A DNA stretch of 64,000 bases. It comes from Azonexus sp. R2A61 (GTDB taxonomy: Bacteria > Pseudomonadota > Gammaproteobacteria > Burkholderiales > Rhodocyclaceae). Shown here one piece after another: positions 19,413-30,792 of the stretch. Position 1 is the first letter of the stretch, and every line of letters starts with the position of its first letter. Position numbers and translations under genes: made by a program. The notes under the pieces were generated by a model, which did not search any database, was not told where the DNA came from, and saw only the letters and a program-made list of their open reading frames with translations. The DNA is taken from assembly GCF_021401135.1 (NCBI RefSeq), contig NZ_JACBFO010000001.1:372001-436000 (forward strand), in the 5' to 3' direction.

Positions 19413-22001
19413 TCAGTCATAGTCGCTGGCCCAAGTGCCCTCATAAAGCATCTTCGCACCTGTCGCTTCCTTGATAGCTTGGCGTACATCAGAGCGTTTC
19501 AAATCCAGCACGCGCAACTTGCCGCACGCTTCTGCAATAGACTCGATACGCCGGTAGGCGTTGCCGTAGGATTCAGCATAGATTGCCAGTCCCTTCAGCT
19601 TGGGAAGGGCATCAGCCAAGTACAAGCCATGAGGATCGACCAAATCCACCACTACCTTGCCGTCCTGCTCAGCAAAGAAGATAAAGTCGGGGCGAACGAT
19701 TTTGTATTGCTCATCATCCACGTAGGCGATGCCTAGAGATGACTGCCCTGGCTGTTGCGGGTTGCGATACCAGAACCGGAAGCCGGTGCGCTTCATCTCG
19801 GCATCAATAACTGCGAGCTCCCAGCTACTCTTAAACTCAGCCGGATATTTCCCGTCCTTGTCACAAAGCAGATGGCTTTTCCAAGTCGGGAAGATAATGT
19901 CCTTGTCGTTCTCGCGTGCTTTGGTTGCCTCGTAGCGGGATTCGGGTTTGGCCAAATCGACTCTCTGCGGCTCGGTGCTCATCTCGATGATTTGCCGATA
20001 GGATTCTTTCCGGTCGTCACTGAGCACCTTGATCTGTGGGGCATAAGTCGTCAGCCACGCCTTGGCCAGCTTGTCAGCCTCTGCGTCAAAGTAAGCCTGT
20101 ACCTCTGTAACCAGGCCGAGGCCGGCTACGGTGACACGGGCCTCCACGATGGCCTCCAGGAATTCCTCCGGATCGTCGTCAACGCTGGCAACTTTCTTCG
20201 CCAGATGTTCGACGTAGGTGCGAGCAATGTCCGGGCTGAAAATGCGTGCTGCACGCCTAAAGGCATCGTCAATCACCGCCACATCGGCATCTTCCCAGAA
20301 TTCATCAAAGCTCTTTGCCTTACCCTTCATGTCGGCGATCACCGTTTTGCCATCCACGGTCATCACCGATTTTCGCTTTGCCTCAATCTTCTCTTTCTGG
20401 CTTTCCTGGAACGCATCTAACGCTTTGTGCATCTCCGCATGAGCCAGCCTGCCTGCGCGGGTCACGATGTCGTCGGACGCCAATTCATGCGCCAGCGCAG
20501 TCAATCGTTTGGCCGGCTTCGCACCACGCTGTGGGCGGGTCTGTGATGGCAGAGATTCGAAGGCATCCCAAACTGCTGCCGATGCTTCTGGGTTGGGTTT
20601 CACCTCAACATAGTCGATGAGAATGCGCCCCGAAGGCGGTGCCGAGTCGTCGCCCGTCATCAAAGCATCAACAACTTCCTCCACCGTCTTGCGACTGAAC
20701 TTCGGCAATAGGCAATCCACGGCATTCAATCGATCATTGCCGGGGATACGGCGTGCCAGCGGTGAACGCACCATGCGCCCCAACAACTGGGTAATGTGTG
20801 TGCGATCGCTGGCAGCTCTGAAGGACACCATCACTTCAGCACGAGGGCAATCCCAGCCGGTGCTAATTGCATCCTTTGCAATTAGAATCCGAACCCAAGT
20901 CGACTCCTGCACACGTTGGGGTTCGATGTAAGGCACGTCGCGGTTGCCGAAGCGCTGTGTCGTATGTTCGCCAAACACATGGGCCACACTGGTGGAGGGC
21001 AACTCGGGATAACGCTCGAAGATGGTATCCAGCGCGCGACCTATCTCGTACGGGTCGGGTGTATTGGGAACCTGCAACACCATCAGCGGAACAACAACGT
21101 GCGCCTCTTCTTGCTGCTTGGCGTACTCCGCCCAAGCGGTGCTTGATTCCTTTAATTTGTCAGTCGCACGCCGTACCAGTACGGTATCGAAATCACCGAC
21201 TTCATCTGGAATATCCAGCAAGATCGTGTCCTTGATGAGGCCCGATTCCTGAACCTTGGCCGCATCCACCACGACGTTGGGTAGTTTGATATGCTTACCA
21301 GCGAACTCAATGGCTTTGTTGAAACGTTCGACTGTTGCCGAGATTCCCCAAACTGCGGGGATGCCAGGCACACCGCCAGATCCATTGATAAGACGCTGAA
21401 CGATGGTCCCTTTTTCATTAGGTATTGCATTGCCCATGCCACGATGCGCTTCGTCTAGCACTAGATAAAGCGTCAACTCCGGGTCTTCGATGGTGTTCTT
21501 GATTGTGTCCCAAATGGTGTAGGCCCGCAGATCGGGGCGGGTGTCCGGTAGTAGGCTGCCTGCTTTTGTTTCCAGTTCCTCTTGGTCGAAGCCTCGCACC
21601 AGTAGACTGTTCTTGCCCAGCTTCTGCGTGTTGAGGAAATAGATTTTTCCGGCCTCGAATCTGGGACGATTGAAGGTGTTTTCCACCACAACCATATCGG
21701 TGTGATTGATACGGTCGCTGGCCTCCATCAGGCGAAAACGGGTCTGTTCGTTCAAAGATGGGTCGTCGCTGAACCAGATCACCACGGCGCCAGGATCGGC
21801 ATCAAAGTCAAATTCATCATCGCCATGGAACAAGGCTTCAAATGCGGCAGCCGCCATAACGGTTTTACCCGCACCCGTAACGGCGGTGAGGGAAAACGCG
21901 GTTTTGTCGGATTCGCCCTGCCAGAGACGACGGGCTTTTCTTAGATTGGACAAGGCATCGCGCACTGCGTCGCGTTGATAGTCCTTGAGGGTGAACTTCA
22001 T
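19413..22001 (-). CDS. Type III-like restriction subunit: DEAD/DEAH helicase (Res)
   Basis: An 862-residue superfamily 2 helicase, the probable restriction partner of the upstream methylase. It opens KDYQRDAVRDAL (Q-motif-like), then Walker A TGAGKTV (about 42-48), the DEAH box at 183-186 (LDEAHRG), WGISAT (motif III), the second RecA domain with DAISTGWDCPRAEV, and motif VI-like QLLGRMVRSP. Type III Res subunits end in a PD-(D/E)xK nuclease. Here the corresponding region is RPDFIFF then KVVVDLVDPHG near 790, where the usual E/D-x-K is replaced by a V-D-P-H-G sequence. Cleavage is therefore uncertain. ATG 21999-22001 follows the mod stop by 3 bases. Confidence 0.85.
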   Translation of the reverse strand: MKFTLKDYQRDAVRDALSNLRKARRLWQGESDKTAFSLTAVTGAGKTVMAAAAFEALFHGDDEFDFDADPGAVVIWFSDDPSLNEQTRFRLMEASDRINHTDMVVVENTFNRPRFEAGKIYFLNTQKLGKNSLLVRGFDQEELETKAGSLLPDTRPDLRAYTIWDTIKNTIEDPELTLYLVLDEAHRGMGNAIPNEKGTIVQRLINGSGGVPGIPAVWGISATVERFNKAIEFAGKHIKLPNVVVDAAKVQESGLIKDTILLDIPDEVGDFDTVLVRRATDKLKESSTAWAEYAKQQEEAHVVVPLMVLQVPNTPDPYEIGRALDTIFERYPELPSTSVAHVFGEHTTQRFGNRDVPYIEPQRVQESTWVRILIAKDAISTGWDCPRAEVMVSFRAASDRTHITQLLGRMVRSPLARRIPGNDRLNAVDCLLPKFSRKTVEEVVDALMTGDDSAPPSGRILIDYVEVKPNPEASAAVWDAFESLPSQTRPQRGAKPAKRLTALAHELASDDIVTRAGRLAHAEMHKALDAFQESQKEKIEAKRKSVMTVDGKTVIADMKGKAKSFDEFWEDADVAVIDDAFRRAARIFSPDIARTYVEHLAKKVASVDDDPEEFLEAIVEARVTVAGLGLVTEVQAYFDAEADKLAKAWLTTYAPQIKVLSDDRKESYRQIIEMSTEPQRVDLAKPESRYEATKARENDKDIIFPTWKSHLLCDKDGKYPAEFKSSWELAVIDAEMKRTGFRFWYRNPQQPGQSSLGIAYVDDEQYKIVRPDFIFFAEQDGKVVVDLVDPHGLYLADALPKLKGLAIYAESYGNAYRRIESIAEACGKLRVLDLKRSDVRQAIKEATGAKMLYEGTWASDYD

Positions 22002-22004
22002 GCC

Positions 22005-24128
22005 TTACTCCCCATTGGTGAAGCTGAAATTGGTCAGATAGGACTCATACAGACGCACGGGCTCCACACCATCAGGCAATCGCTTGGTAATGGCCTGGAA
22101 GCGGCGGTCGTCGTCAGTCACGATGTAGGCAACGCGCAGTCCTGCTTTGCTCATGGCTTGAATAAAGGGCGTGGCCTGATCTACTTCGGTCAGTAAGCCG
22201 TAGTTGTCAGCCACTTCCCAGCCCTCGGCAGGCAGTTTGTCGATACGCCGACCTTGGGCCCCCGCCCGCAGCCACAACAAAGGCGCAATTCGAGCATAGG
22301 CCAGATTGTGATTGACTGCGCTCCTGGCCTCGTAGGTCAGCGTGAAGAACTCGGCGTTCTCCTCGAACCCGTCGGCTATAGGAAATTCATCAATGAACTT
22401 GTATTCCCCGTTAATGGGGTCACCATTTGGTGTTTTTCCTGTAATCGCGGCGGCCACTCTAGGCTTGGTAATGTAGTCGCAGATACCGTACTTCTCCCAC
22501 TCGACGTCACCAGGACGTAGCCCACGTTCGCGTAATACCTTTTGCTCTTCAGCCGCCACTTCGTTATTTGTAACGGAAATACACTGACGACTACCATCAT
22601 CTTGATGGTTCAGACGCATCACAGCATGTGCCGTTGTTCCTGAACCAGCAAAGAAATCCAAAATGACGGCTTCAGGTTTCTTCGACAGAAAAAACTTAAG
22701 TGCGTCCTCAACCGCATACAACGCTTTGGGGAATGGGAATTTCCTCTTCGGCAGCATTTCTGCCAACAGTTTGCTGCCGTACTCGCCCGCATTGTGAGAA
22801 GGCATTTTCCAAACAGTTTTCGGCTGCGTAACCTTTGTGTTCTCTGGGTAGCGAACAACCAAGGTGCCATCCGGTTTTTTGCCGATGGTTTCTATTTCGC
22901 CAGATTCAACCTTACCCATAATCCCAGACGACAGGTATGACATAGGAAATTTTCGAATATCTGGGTTGATTTTCCCAAGTCGTAATGCCCCTTTTGAAAG
23001 AAGCTCCCTCGCTTTGTCTGGCCCGATTCCCCAGCGCCCTTCGACCCCACTAGGGTGATTCGGAGGCCAAACCGCGACTGTGCCTTTGGGGGGAACTACA
23101 GACTCTTTGGACTCATCCCACGGCAAAGCTTCTCCGAAGGAGTGAATTCGCGAACTCTCACAGTCAATGAATACAGGGTAGAAGGCGCCAGGGCTATCTG
23201 TTCTCACACCTTGAGCACCTCCACGAATTAAACTCGACCACTTGACGTTCTGGCTTGCTGCTGCATTCTTACTTTCATCCAGCATGTCACGTACTTCGGC
23301 AACTACGCGTGCACCGAAATAAATTACAAATAAATGTTCTTCGACCCTCGAGAAATCTCCGCCAAGCGAGGCACCTTTTGGGTTAATTACCGTAGTAATC
23401 ATTTGAATGCGGCTGCCAGAAAAAATTTGCTCTAATAAGAGCGCCAGTCTATGGACTTCGTCTTCGTCTATAGAGCAAATAAGGATGGAATCAAACGGCT
23501 TGAGTAGTTCTTTGGCTACTAGCAGTCGGCGCTCCATCATGGCTAGCCATTTGCTGTGCCGATACAAGTCGTCGGCCTCAACGTAGTCGTTGTTGTACTT
23601 CCAGTCCTTTGCACCCGTGTTGTAAGGCGGGTCGATGTAGATGGCATCTACCTTGCCTCGGTGCGTATAGGTCAGCGCCTTCAGCACGTGGTAATTCTCG
23701 CCATTGATGATCGTGTGAAATGGCTTGTCGCCTCCTTGTTCCACCTTACCTGTACTGACTAGTCCTGGATAAATAGTGTCTCGGAACTCAGCCACAACAA
23801 CCAGATCATCAAGTGCGACGGATTGCGTTTCTACTTCCGCTGAGTCCAGCAGTTCCAGATCGGCTAGGTTTTTAGCCTTGTGAATGGCTTTGACTTGCCA
23901 TAGGCGCTGATCGCCCTTCTTGGTCACGCCACGTTCGGGTAGCACGCGAACCTTGTCGCCCTTACGAATGGGGCGTAGCGGCAGTTCAACCGCTTCCGGG
24001 CTGTGGCGCTCAAAGTTAAGGCCGAAAGGCAGTCGTGAAGACAGGGCTTTAAACTCCCGTTCCAGGTCGGAACCTAGTTGTGCGTCCTTGGCTTTCGTTC
24101 GAGCCAGCAGGTCAGTAAGTCGAGACAC
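22005..24128 (-). CDS. Type III-like site-specific DNA methyltransferase (Mod)
   Basis: A 707-residue beta-class amino-methyltransferase: motif IV DPPYN (166-170) precedes motif I DFFAGSGTT (about residue 492). DPPYN points to N6-adenine methylation, though N4-cytosine cannot be excluded. An N-terminal domain (to about 115) with GDKVRVLPERGV is typical of Mod proteins paired with SF2 helicases. The region between motifs IV and I, which often carries target recognition, spans about 320 residues. The start is GTG 24126-24128. No simple repeat suggesting phase variation was seen. It forms an operon with the helicase gene, and composition is lower in G+C than neighbouring genes. Confidence 0.9.
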   Translation of the reverse strand: MSRLTDLLARTKAKDAQLGSDLEREFKALSSRLPFGLNFERHSPEAVELPLRPIRKGDKVRVLPERGVTKKGDQRLWQVKAIHKAKNLADLELLDSAEVETQSVALDDLVVVAEFRDTIYPGLVSTGKVEQGGDKPFHTIINGENYHVLKALTYTHRGKVDAIYIDPPYNTGAKDWKYNNDYVEADDLYRHSKWLAMMERRLLVAKELLKPFDSILICSIDEDEVHRLALLLEQIFSGSRIQMITTVINPKGASLGGDFSRVEEHLFVIYFGARVVAEVRDMLDESKNAAASQNVKWSSLIRGGAQGVRTDSPGAFYPVFIDCESSRIHSFGEALPWDESKESVVPPKGTVAVWPPNHPSGVEGRWGIGPDKARELLSKGALRLGKINPDIRKFPMSYLSSGIMGKVESGEIETIGKKPDGTLVVRYPENTKVTQPKTVWKMPSHNAGEYGSKLLAEMLPKRKFPFPKALYAVEDALKFFLSKKPEAVILDFFAGSGTTAHAVMRLNHQDDGSRQCISVTNNEVAAEEQKVLRERGLRPGDVEWEKYGICDYITKPRVAAAITGKTPNGDPINGEYKFIDEFPIADGFEENAEFFTLTYEARSAVNHNLAYARIAPLLWLRAGAQGRRIDKLPAEGWEVADNYGLLTEVDQATPFIQAMSKAGLRVAYIVTDDDRRFQAITKRLPDGVEPVRLYESYLTNFSFTNGE

Positions 24129-24179
24129 GGCGGTTCCCTGTTTATTGCATGAAATGATTAAGGGTGGGGAGATGCAGCA

Positions 24180-24311
24180 TCAGAGCTCCCCTTGCTTTGT
24201 TTTATTTTCGATACTTGCGGCAATCCAGTGATCCAGTTCGTCGCGTCGAATGCACCATGTCACGCCGAACTTGAGCGCTGGTACTGCCAGAACTTGCCAA
24301 TTTTCCCACAT
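24180..24311 (-). pseudogene. Remnant of excisionase-like HTH DNA-binding protein
   Basis: A short reading frame ending 51 bases before mod. Its last 35 residues (VPALKFGVTWCIRRDELDHW) match the C-terminal half of the MerR/excisionase winged-helix domain, where the usual pattern is PAIKxGxxWRFRxxELDxW. The N-terminal recognition helix that should precede it is absent in this frame, and no alternative frame upstream supplies it. The frame is open to 24461 but that part runs through the gyrB terminator. I read it as a 5'-truncated gene, perhaps once a regulator of mod-res. An intact tiny protein from ATG 24309-24311 remains possible. Confidence 0.5.
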
Positions 24312-24433
24312 CGTTCCGGAATGTTGATCCTTAAAGCAAGGAATATTGCATTTGTCATTGGGCGTGAAATTGCTGCCCAATTCACAGCGAGAGACCAAAA
24401 GCAGCAATGTTCGACACTTGTGGTGCAAAAAAT

Positions 24434-24459
24434 GAAAAGGCTCCTTTCGGAGCCTTTTC
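24434..24459 (-). terminator. gyrB rho-independent terminator
   Basis: Perfect 11-bp stem with arms GAAAAGGCTCC and GGAGCCTTTTC and loop TTTC. Read on the minus strand, downstream of the gyrB stop, it is followed by ATTTTTT. It marks the boundary between the core gyrB operon and the lower-G+C island. The rest of 24129-24529 holds only the HTH remnant and AT-rich spacer. Confidence 0.88.
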
Positions 24460-24529
24460 ACTATCTATGTCAGCAGTTTTTCACTAACTTGGCACAGCTT
24501 TCACTTTCTGTGTCACCCAACAAATTTCT

Positions 24530-28184
<3,655 letters not shown>

Positions 28185-28222
28185 AAATTAAATTCCTTTG
28201 TAGACAATATCGGGAACAGTTC

Positions 28223-28378
28223 TGTGGATAACTAAAAAATTCTTTTTCGTTTCATCAACTTGAAATCAAAAACAGGTTCTGCGAAAGCCTCTGAATTGGC
28301 TGTGGATGAAATCTGGACAATTTTCCCACAAAGCGGGTTTTGCCGGACCATCCACAATCCACCGACAGCTTGTCCACA
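28223..28378. promoter_or_regulatory. DnaA boxes between dnaA and dnaN
   Basis: In the 209-base gap: TGTGGATAA at 28223-28231 (perfect complement of TTATCCACA), TGTGGATGA at 28301-28309 (8/9), and TTGTCCACA at 28370-28378 (8/9), with weaker matches at 28322 and 28348. The stretch is also AT-rich around 28230-28270. It could be part of a bipartite origin or serve DnaA control of dnaN. Confidence 0.75.
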
Positions 28379-28393
28379 GACTTGTCGACAATT

Positions 28394-29791
28394 TCATCCT
28401 TTCAGCACCTGCAACAGGACGTGTAGATCGTGATTGAGCTCGTTGTCCTTGGCGCGTAATGCGTCGATCGTCTTCACTGCATGAATCACGGTGGTGTGAT
28501 CGCGGCCGCCGAAAGCATCGCCGATTTCCGGAAAACTGTGCGAGGTCACTTCGCGGCACAGCCACATGGCAACTTGGCGCGGCCGGGCGATGTTGCGCGT
28601 ACGTTTTTTGGAGAACAGGTCGGCGACCTTGATCTTGTAGTAGTCGGCAACGGTCTTCTGGATGTTGTCGATACCGACGTTGCGTACCGAACCGATGACA
28701 TCCTTCAGCGCTTCCTTGGCCAGATCGAGGGCGATGACCCGGCCGTGGAAGGACGAATAGGCCAGCACCTTCTTCAGCGCACCTTCGAGCTCACGAACGT
28801 TGGAGCGCAGGTGCTTGGCAATGAAGAAGGCAACTTCGTCGTCGAGCTGCAGGCCTTCGGCTTCGGCTTTCTTCTTCAGGATGGCGACGCGCATTTCCAG
28901 TTCGGGCGGCTCGATCTGGACGGTCAGCCCCCAGTCGAAACGCGTCACCAGGCGGTCGTCGAGACCGTTGATGTCCTTCGGATAGGTGTCGCAGGTGATG
29001 ATGATCTGCTTGCGCGCTTCGATCAGCGCGTTGAACAGGAAAAAGAACTCTTCCTGCGAGCGGTTCTTGCCGTTGAAGAACTGGACGTCGTCGAGCAACA
29101 GCACATCGAGTGTGCGGTAGGCCCGCTTGAAGGCATCGAAGGATTTCTGCTGATAGGCGCGGACGACGTCGGAGTAGTAATCCTCGGCGTGTACGTAACG
29201 AACGATCTTGTCCGGGTTGTCGGCAATGATGTGATTGCCGATGGCGTGGATCAGGTGAGTCTTGCCGAGGCCGGCACCGCCGTAGATGAACAGCGGATTG
29301 TAGGCACCGCCCGGATTGCTGCCGACCTGCAGTGCGGCGGCGCGGGCCAGGTCGTTGGCCTTGCCGACGACCAGATTGTCGAAGGTGAAATTGGGAAACA
29401 GCCGCGATTTTTCGTAGGGGCTGTTGCCGCGACCGCGCGGCTTTTCCTGACTGGCCGGTCTGGCGGCGGGCTTTTCCGGTGCCGTCGCCGCGGTTTTTTC
29501 ACCAATCGGGCTGTTGACCGCAGCCGGCATCATGCTCGGCTTGCTACTGCCGATGACCAGCGAAATGCTCACCGGTGCCGAGAAAAAGTTCTTCGAATAG
29601 TCTTCGATGCGCGACAGATAACGGTCGCGGACCCATTTCAGGATGAAGCTGTTCGGCGCGATCAGGCGCAAGCCGTCGTCGAGCGCCGTGCTTTCCCCTT
29701 CCAGGCGCAGGGGCCTGATCCAGGTATTGAATTGTTGCGCAGGCAATTCCTGTTCAAAGCGCTGCAGACAGGATTCCCAAAAACCGGCCAT
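28394..29791 (-). CDS. dnaA: Chromosomal replication initiator DnaA
   Basis: A 465-residue initiator. Domain I (1-85) opens WESCLQRFEQELPAQQFNTW, domain II is an Ala/Pro/Lys linker (about 90-125), domain III is the AAA+ core with Walker A GGAGLGKTHL near 170 and LLLDDVQF, and domain IV is the DNA-binding region with RPRQVAMWLCREVT and GGRDHTTVIHA. ATG 29789-29791. It is divergent from rpmH across the likely origin. DnaA boxes just upstream suggest autoregulation. A TATAAT on the minus strand (29854-29859) is a candidate -10 with a weak -35. Confidence 0.98.
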   Translation of the reverse strand: MAGFWESCLQRFEQELPAQQFNTWIRPLRLEGESTALDDGLRLIAPNSFILKWVRDRYLSRIEDYSKNFFSAPVSISLVIGSSKPSMMPAAVNSPIGEKTAATAPEKPAARPASQEKPRGRGNSPYEKSRLFPNFTFDNLVVGKANDLARAAALQVGSNPGGAYNPLFIYGGAGLGKTHLIHAIGNHIIADNPDKIVRYVHAEDYYSDVVRAYQQKSFDAFKRAYRTLDVLLLDDVQFFNGKNRSQEEFFFLFNALIEARKQIIITCDTYPKDINGLDDRLVTRFDWGLTVQIEPPELEMRVAILKKKAEAEGLQLDDEVAFFIAKHLRSNVRELEGALKKVLAYSSFHGRVIALDLAKEALKDVIGSVRNVGIDNIQKTVADYYKIKVADLFSKKRTRNIARPRQVAMWLCREVTSHSFPEIGDAFGGRDHTTVIHAVKTIDALRAKDNELNHDLHVLLQVLKG

Positions 29792-29836
29792 TGAAACGAC
29801 AACTCCTCCCGGTGCCCCGTTGAGGATCGGGGCCGG

Positions 29837-29941
29837 TGAAATATAACACCATGATTATATGAGATTATTTTGGCCTGGAATCTTGTGGAAAGACGGCCGG
29901 GCAAGGGGCGATTCTATCCCTTATCAACAAAGTTATCCACA
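29837..29941. other. Candidate replication origin (oriC)
   Basis: The 235-base gap between dnaA and rpmH contains an AT-rich segment (29840-29870, including ATGATTATATGAGATTATTT), a candidate unwinding element. Two DnaA boxes follow, TTATCAACA at 29921-29929 (8/9) and TTATCCACA at 29933-29941 (perfect), 3 bases apart and in the same orientation. Together with the boxes in the dnaA-dnaN gap this marks the origin region. Which gap is unwound cannot be decided by reading alone. Confidence 0.75.
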
Positions 29942-29961
29942 GCGTCAGTAAATAATTCAGG

Positions 29962-29991
29962 TTGACAGTACCGGGTGAAACAAGGTGTAAT
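29962..29991 (+). promoter_or_regulatory. Sigma-70 promoter of rpmH
   Basis: Perfect -35 TTGACA (29962-29967), 18-base spacer, and -10 TGTAAT (29986-29991, one mismatch to TATAAT), 35 bases before the rpmH start. This is one of the best promoter matches in the window and fits a highly expressed ribosomal protein operon. Confidence 0.8.
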
Positions 29992-30026
29992 CACGCGTTT
30001 TTCTCAGTACATCAAGGAATTACGAC

Positions 30027-30161
30027 ATGAAACGCACGTATCAACCGTCGGTCGTGCGCCGCAAGCGCACCCATGGCTTCCTGGTCCGTTCGCGCACCAA
30101 GGGCGGTCGCGCAGTTCTCGCTGCTCGTCGCGCCAAGGGTCGCAAGCGTCTGGCCGTTTAA
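30027..30161 (+). CDS. rpmH: 50S ribosomal protein L34
   Basis: A 44-residue, extremely basic protein beginning [18 protein letters not shown] and ending [11 protein letters not shown], the full L34 sequence. ATG 30027 follows AAGGAAT by 7 bases. It is the first gene of the conserved rpmH-rnpA-yidD-yidC-mnmE block, transcribed away from dnaA. Confidence 0.98.
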   Translation: MKRTYQPSVVRRKRTHGFLVRSRTKGGRAVLAARRAKGRKRLAV

Positions 30162-30181
30162 TTAGCCGGACGCCCGGCGAG

Positions 30182-30556
30182 GTGGTTTCAAGCTTCGCCA
30201 GATGCCATCGCCTGACAAAAACGGATGAATTTTCATCCGTTTTTGGTTTTCGGCGGGCCATTCGCGGTCAGTGGCTGATGCTGCATTACCAGCCGAGCCA
30301 GGATGCCGCACGCGGTGCCCGGATCGGACTGGTGGTCGGCAAGAAGCAGTTCAAGCATGCGGTCGACCGCAATCGCGTCAAGCGCATCGTCCGCGAACAG
30401 TTCCGGCTTCGCCGCGCGGCATTGCCGGCTTTCGATCTGGTCGTCCGCTTGCATGCCAAGCAGGCGCCGTTGACCGGACCGGCGCTGGCCAGGGATCTGA
30501 ACGATCTGCTCGACCGTCTGGTCCGACGTAGCAGGAAAGAGGAGGAAAACGGATGA
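30182..30556 (+). CDS. rnpA: Ribonuclease P protein component
   Basis: The 124-residue basic protein subunit of RNase P, which helps the catalytic RNA trim pre-tRNA 5' leaders. The family signature [26 protein letters not shown] (RNR motif) is clear. The frame is open far upstream through rpmH. GTG 30182 is the first plausible start beyond rpmH and gives an N-terminus [17 protein letters not shown] like other RnpA proteins, but its ribosome site (GGCGAGG) is very close, so the start is tentative. The RNR region is encoded partly by a perfect TGCGGTCGACCGCA palindrome (30358-30371). It overlaps yidD by 4 bases. Confidence 0.93.
   Translation: MVSSFARCHRLTKTDEFSSVFGFRRAIRGQWLMLHYQPSQDAARGARIGLVVGKKQFKHAVDRNRVKRIVREQFRLRRAALPAFDLVVRLHAKQAPLTGPALARDLNDLLDRLVRRSRKEEENG
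30358..30371. repeat. Palindromic double copy of the 10-mer inside rnpA
   Basis: TGCGGTCGACCGCA is two overlapping copies of GTCGACCGCA, one on each strand, forming a 14-bp perfect palindrome. It is the only such complete double site seen in the window. It encodes A-V-D-R-N at the start of the conserved RNR motif of RnpA. Confidence 0.85.
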
Positions 30557-30762
30557 AATGGCCCCTGATCGCGCTGATCCGCTTTTATCAATATGCGATC
30601 AGTCCGCTGTTCGGCCGTCGTTGCCGCTATTTCCCCACCTGTTCCGAATACACGCTCGAAGCGATCGGCAAGCACGGCGCGCTGAAAGGCGCCTGGCTCG
30701 GTGCCAAACGTATCGCCCGTTGCCATCCCTGGCAGCCGGGCGGGTATGATCCGGTACCCTGA
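30553..30762 (+). CDS. yidD: Membrane protein insertion efficiency factor YidD
   Basis: A 69-residue small protein with the family core [20 protein letters not shown] and a C-terminal [14 protein letters not shown]. An amphipathic N-terminal helix lets YidD sit at the inner membrane face, where it aids YidC-dependent insertion. The start ATG overlaps the rnpA stop (ATGA). Cys residues at the RCRYFPTC element are conserved in the family. yidC follows 30 bases later. Confidence 0.96.
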   Translation: MKWPLIALIRFYQYAISPLFGRRCRYFPTCSEYTLEAIGKHGALKGAWLGAKRIARCHPWQPGGYDPVP

Positions 30763-30792
30763 TTTTATATTGCAACCCAATTTAGGCCGCCC

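Larger units (their letters stand above)
19225..24529. mobile_element. Lower-G+C accessory island with type III-like R-M genes
   Basis: From just after 19224 to just before gyrB the sequence is visibly poorer in G+C (about 47-58% in sampled lines, against clearly higher values on both sides), and codon third positions are relaxed. It carries two restriction-modification genes and a truncated HTH gene. No integrase, transposase, flanking tRNA or obvious direct repeats were found at the edges, so mode of entry and exact limits are unknown. No perfect copy of the 10-mer occurs between 19005 and 25067. Confidence 0.6.
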
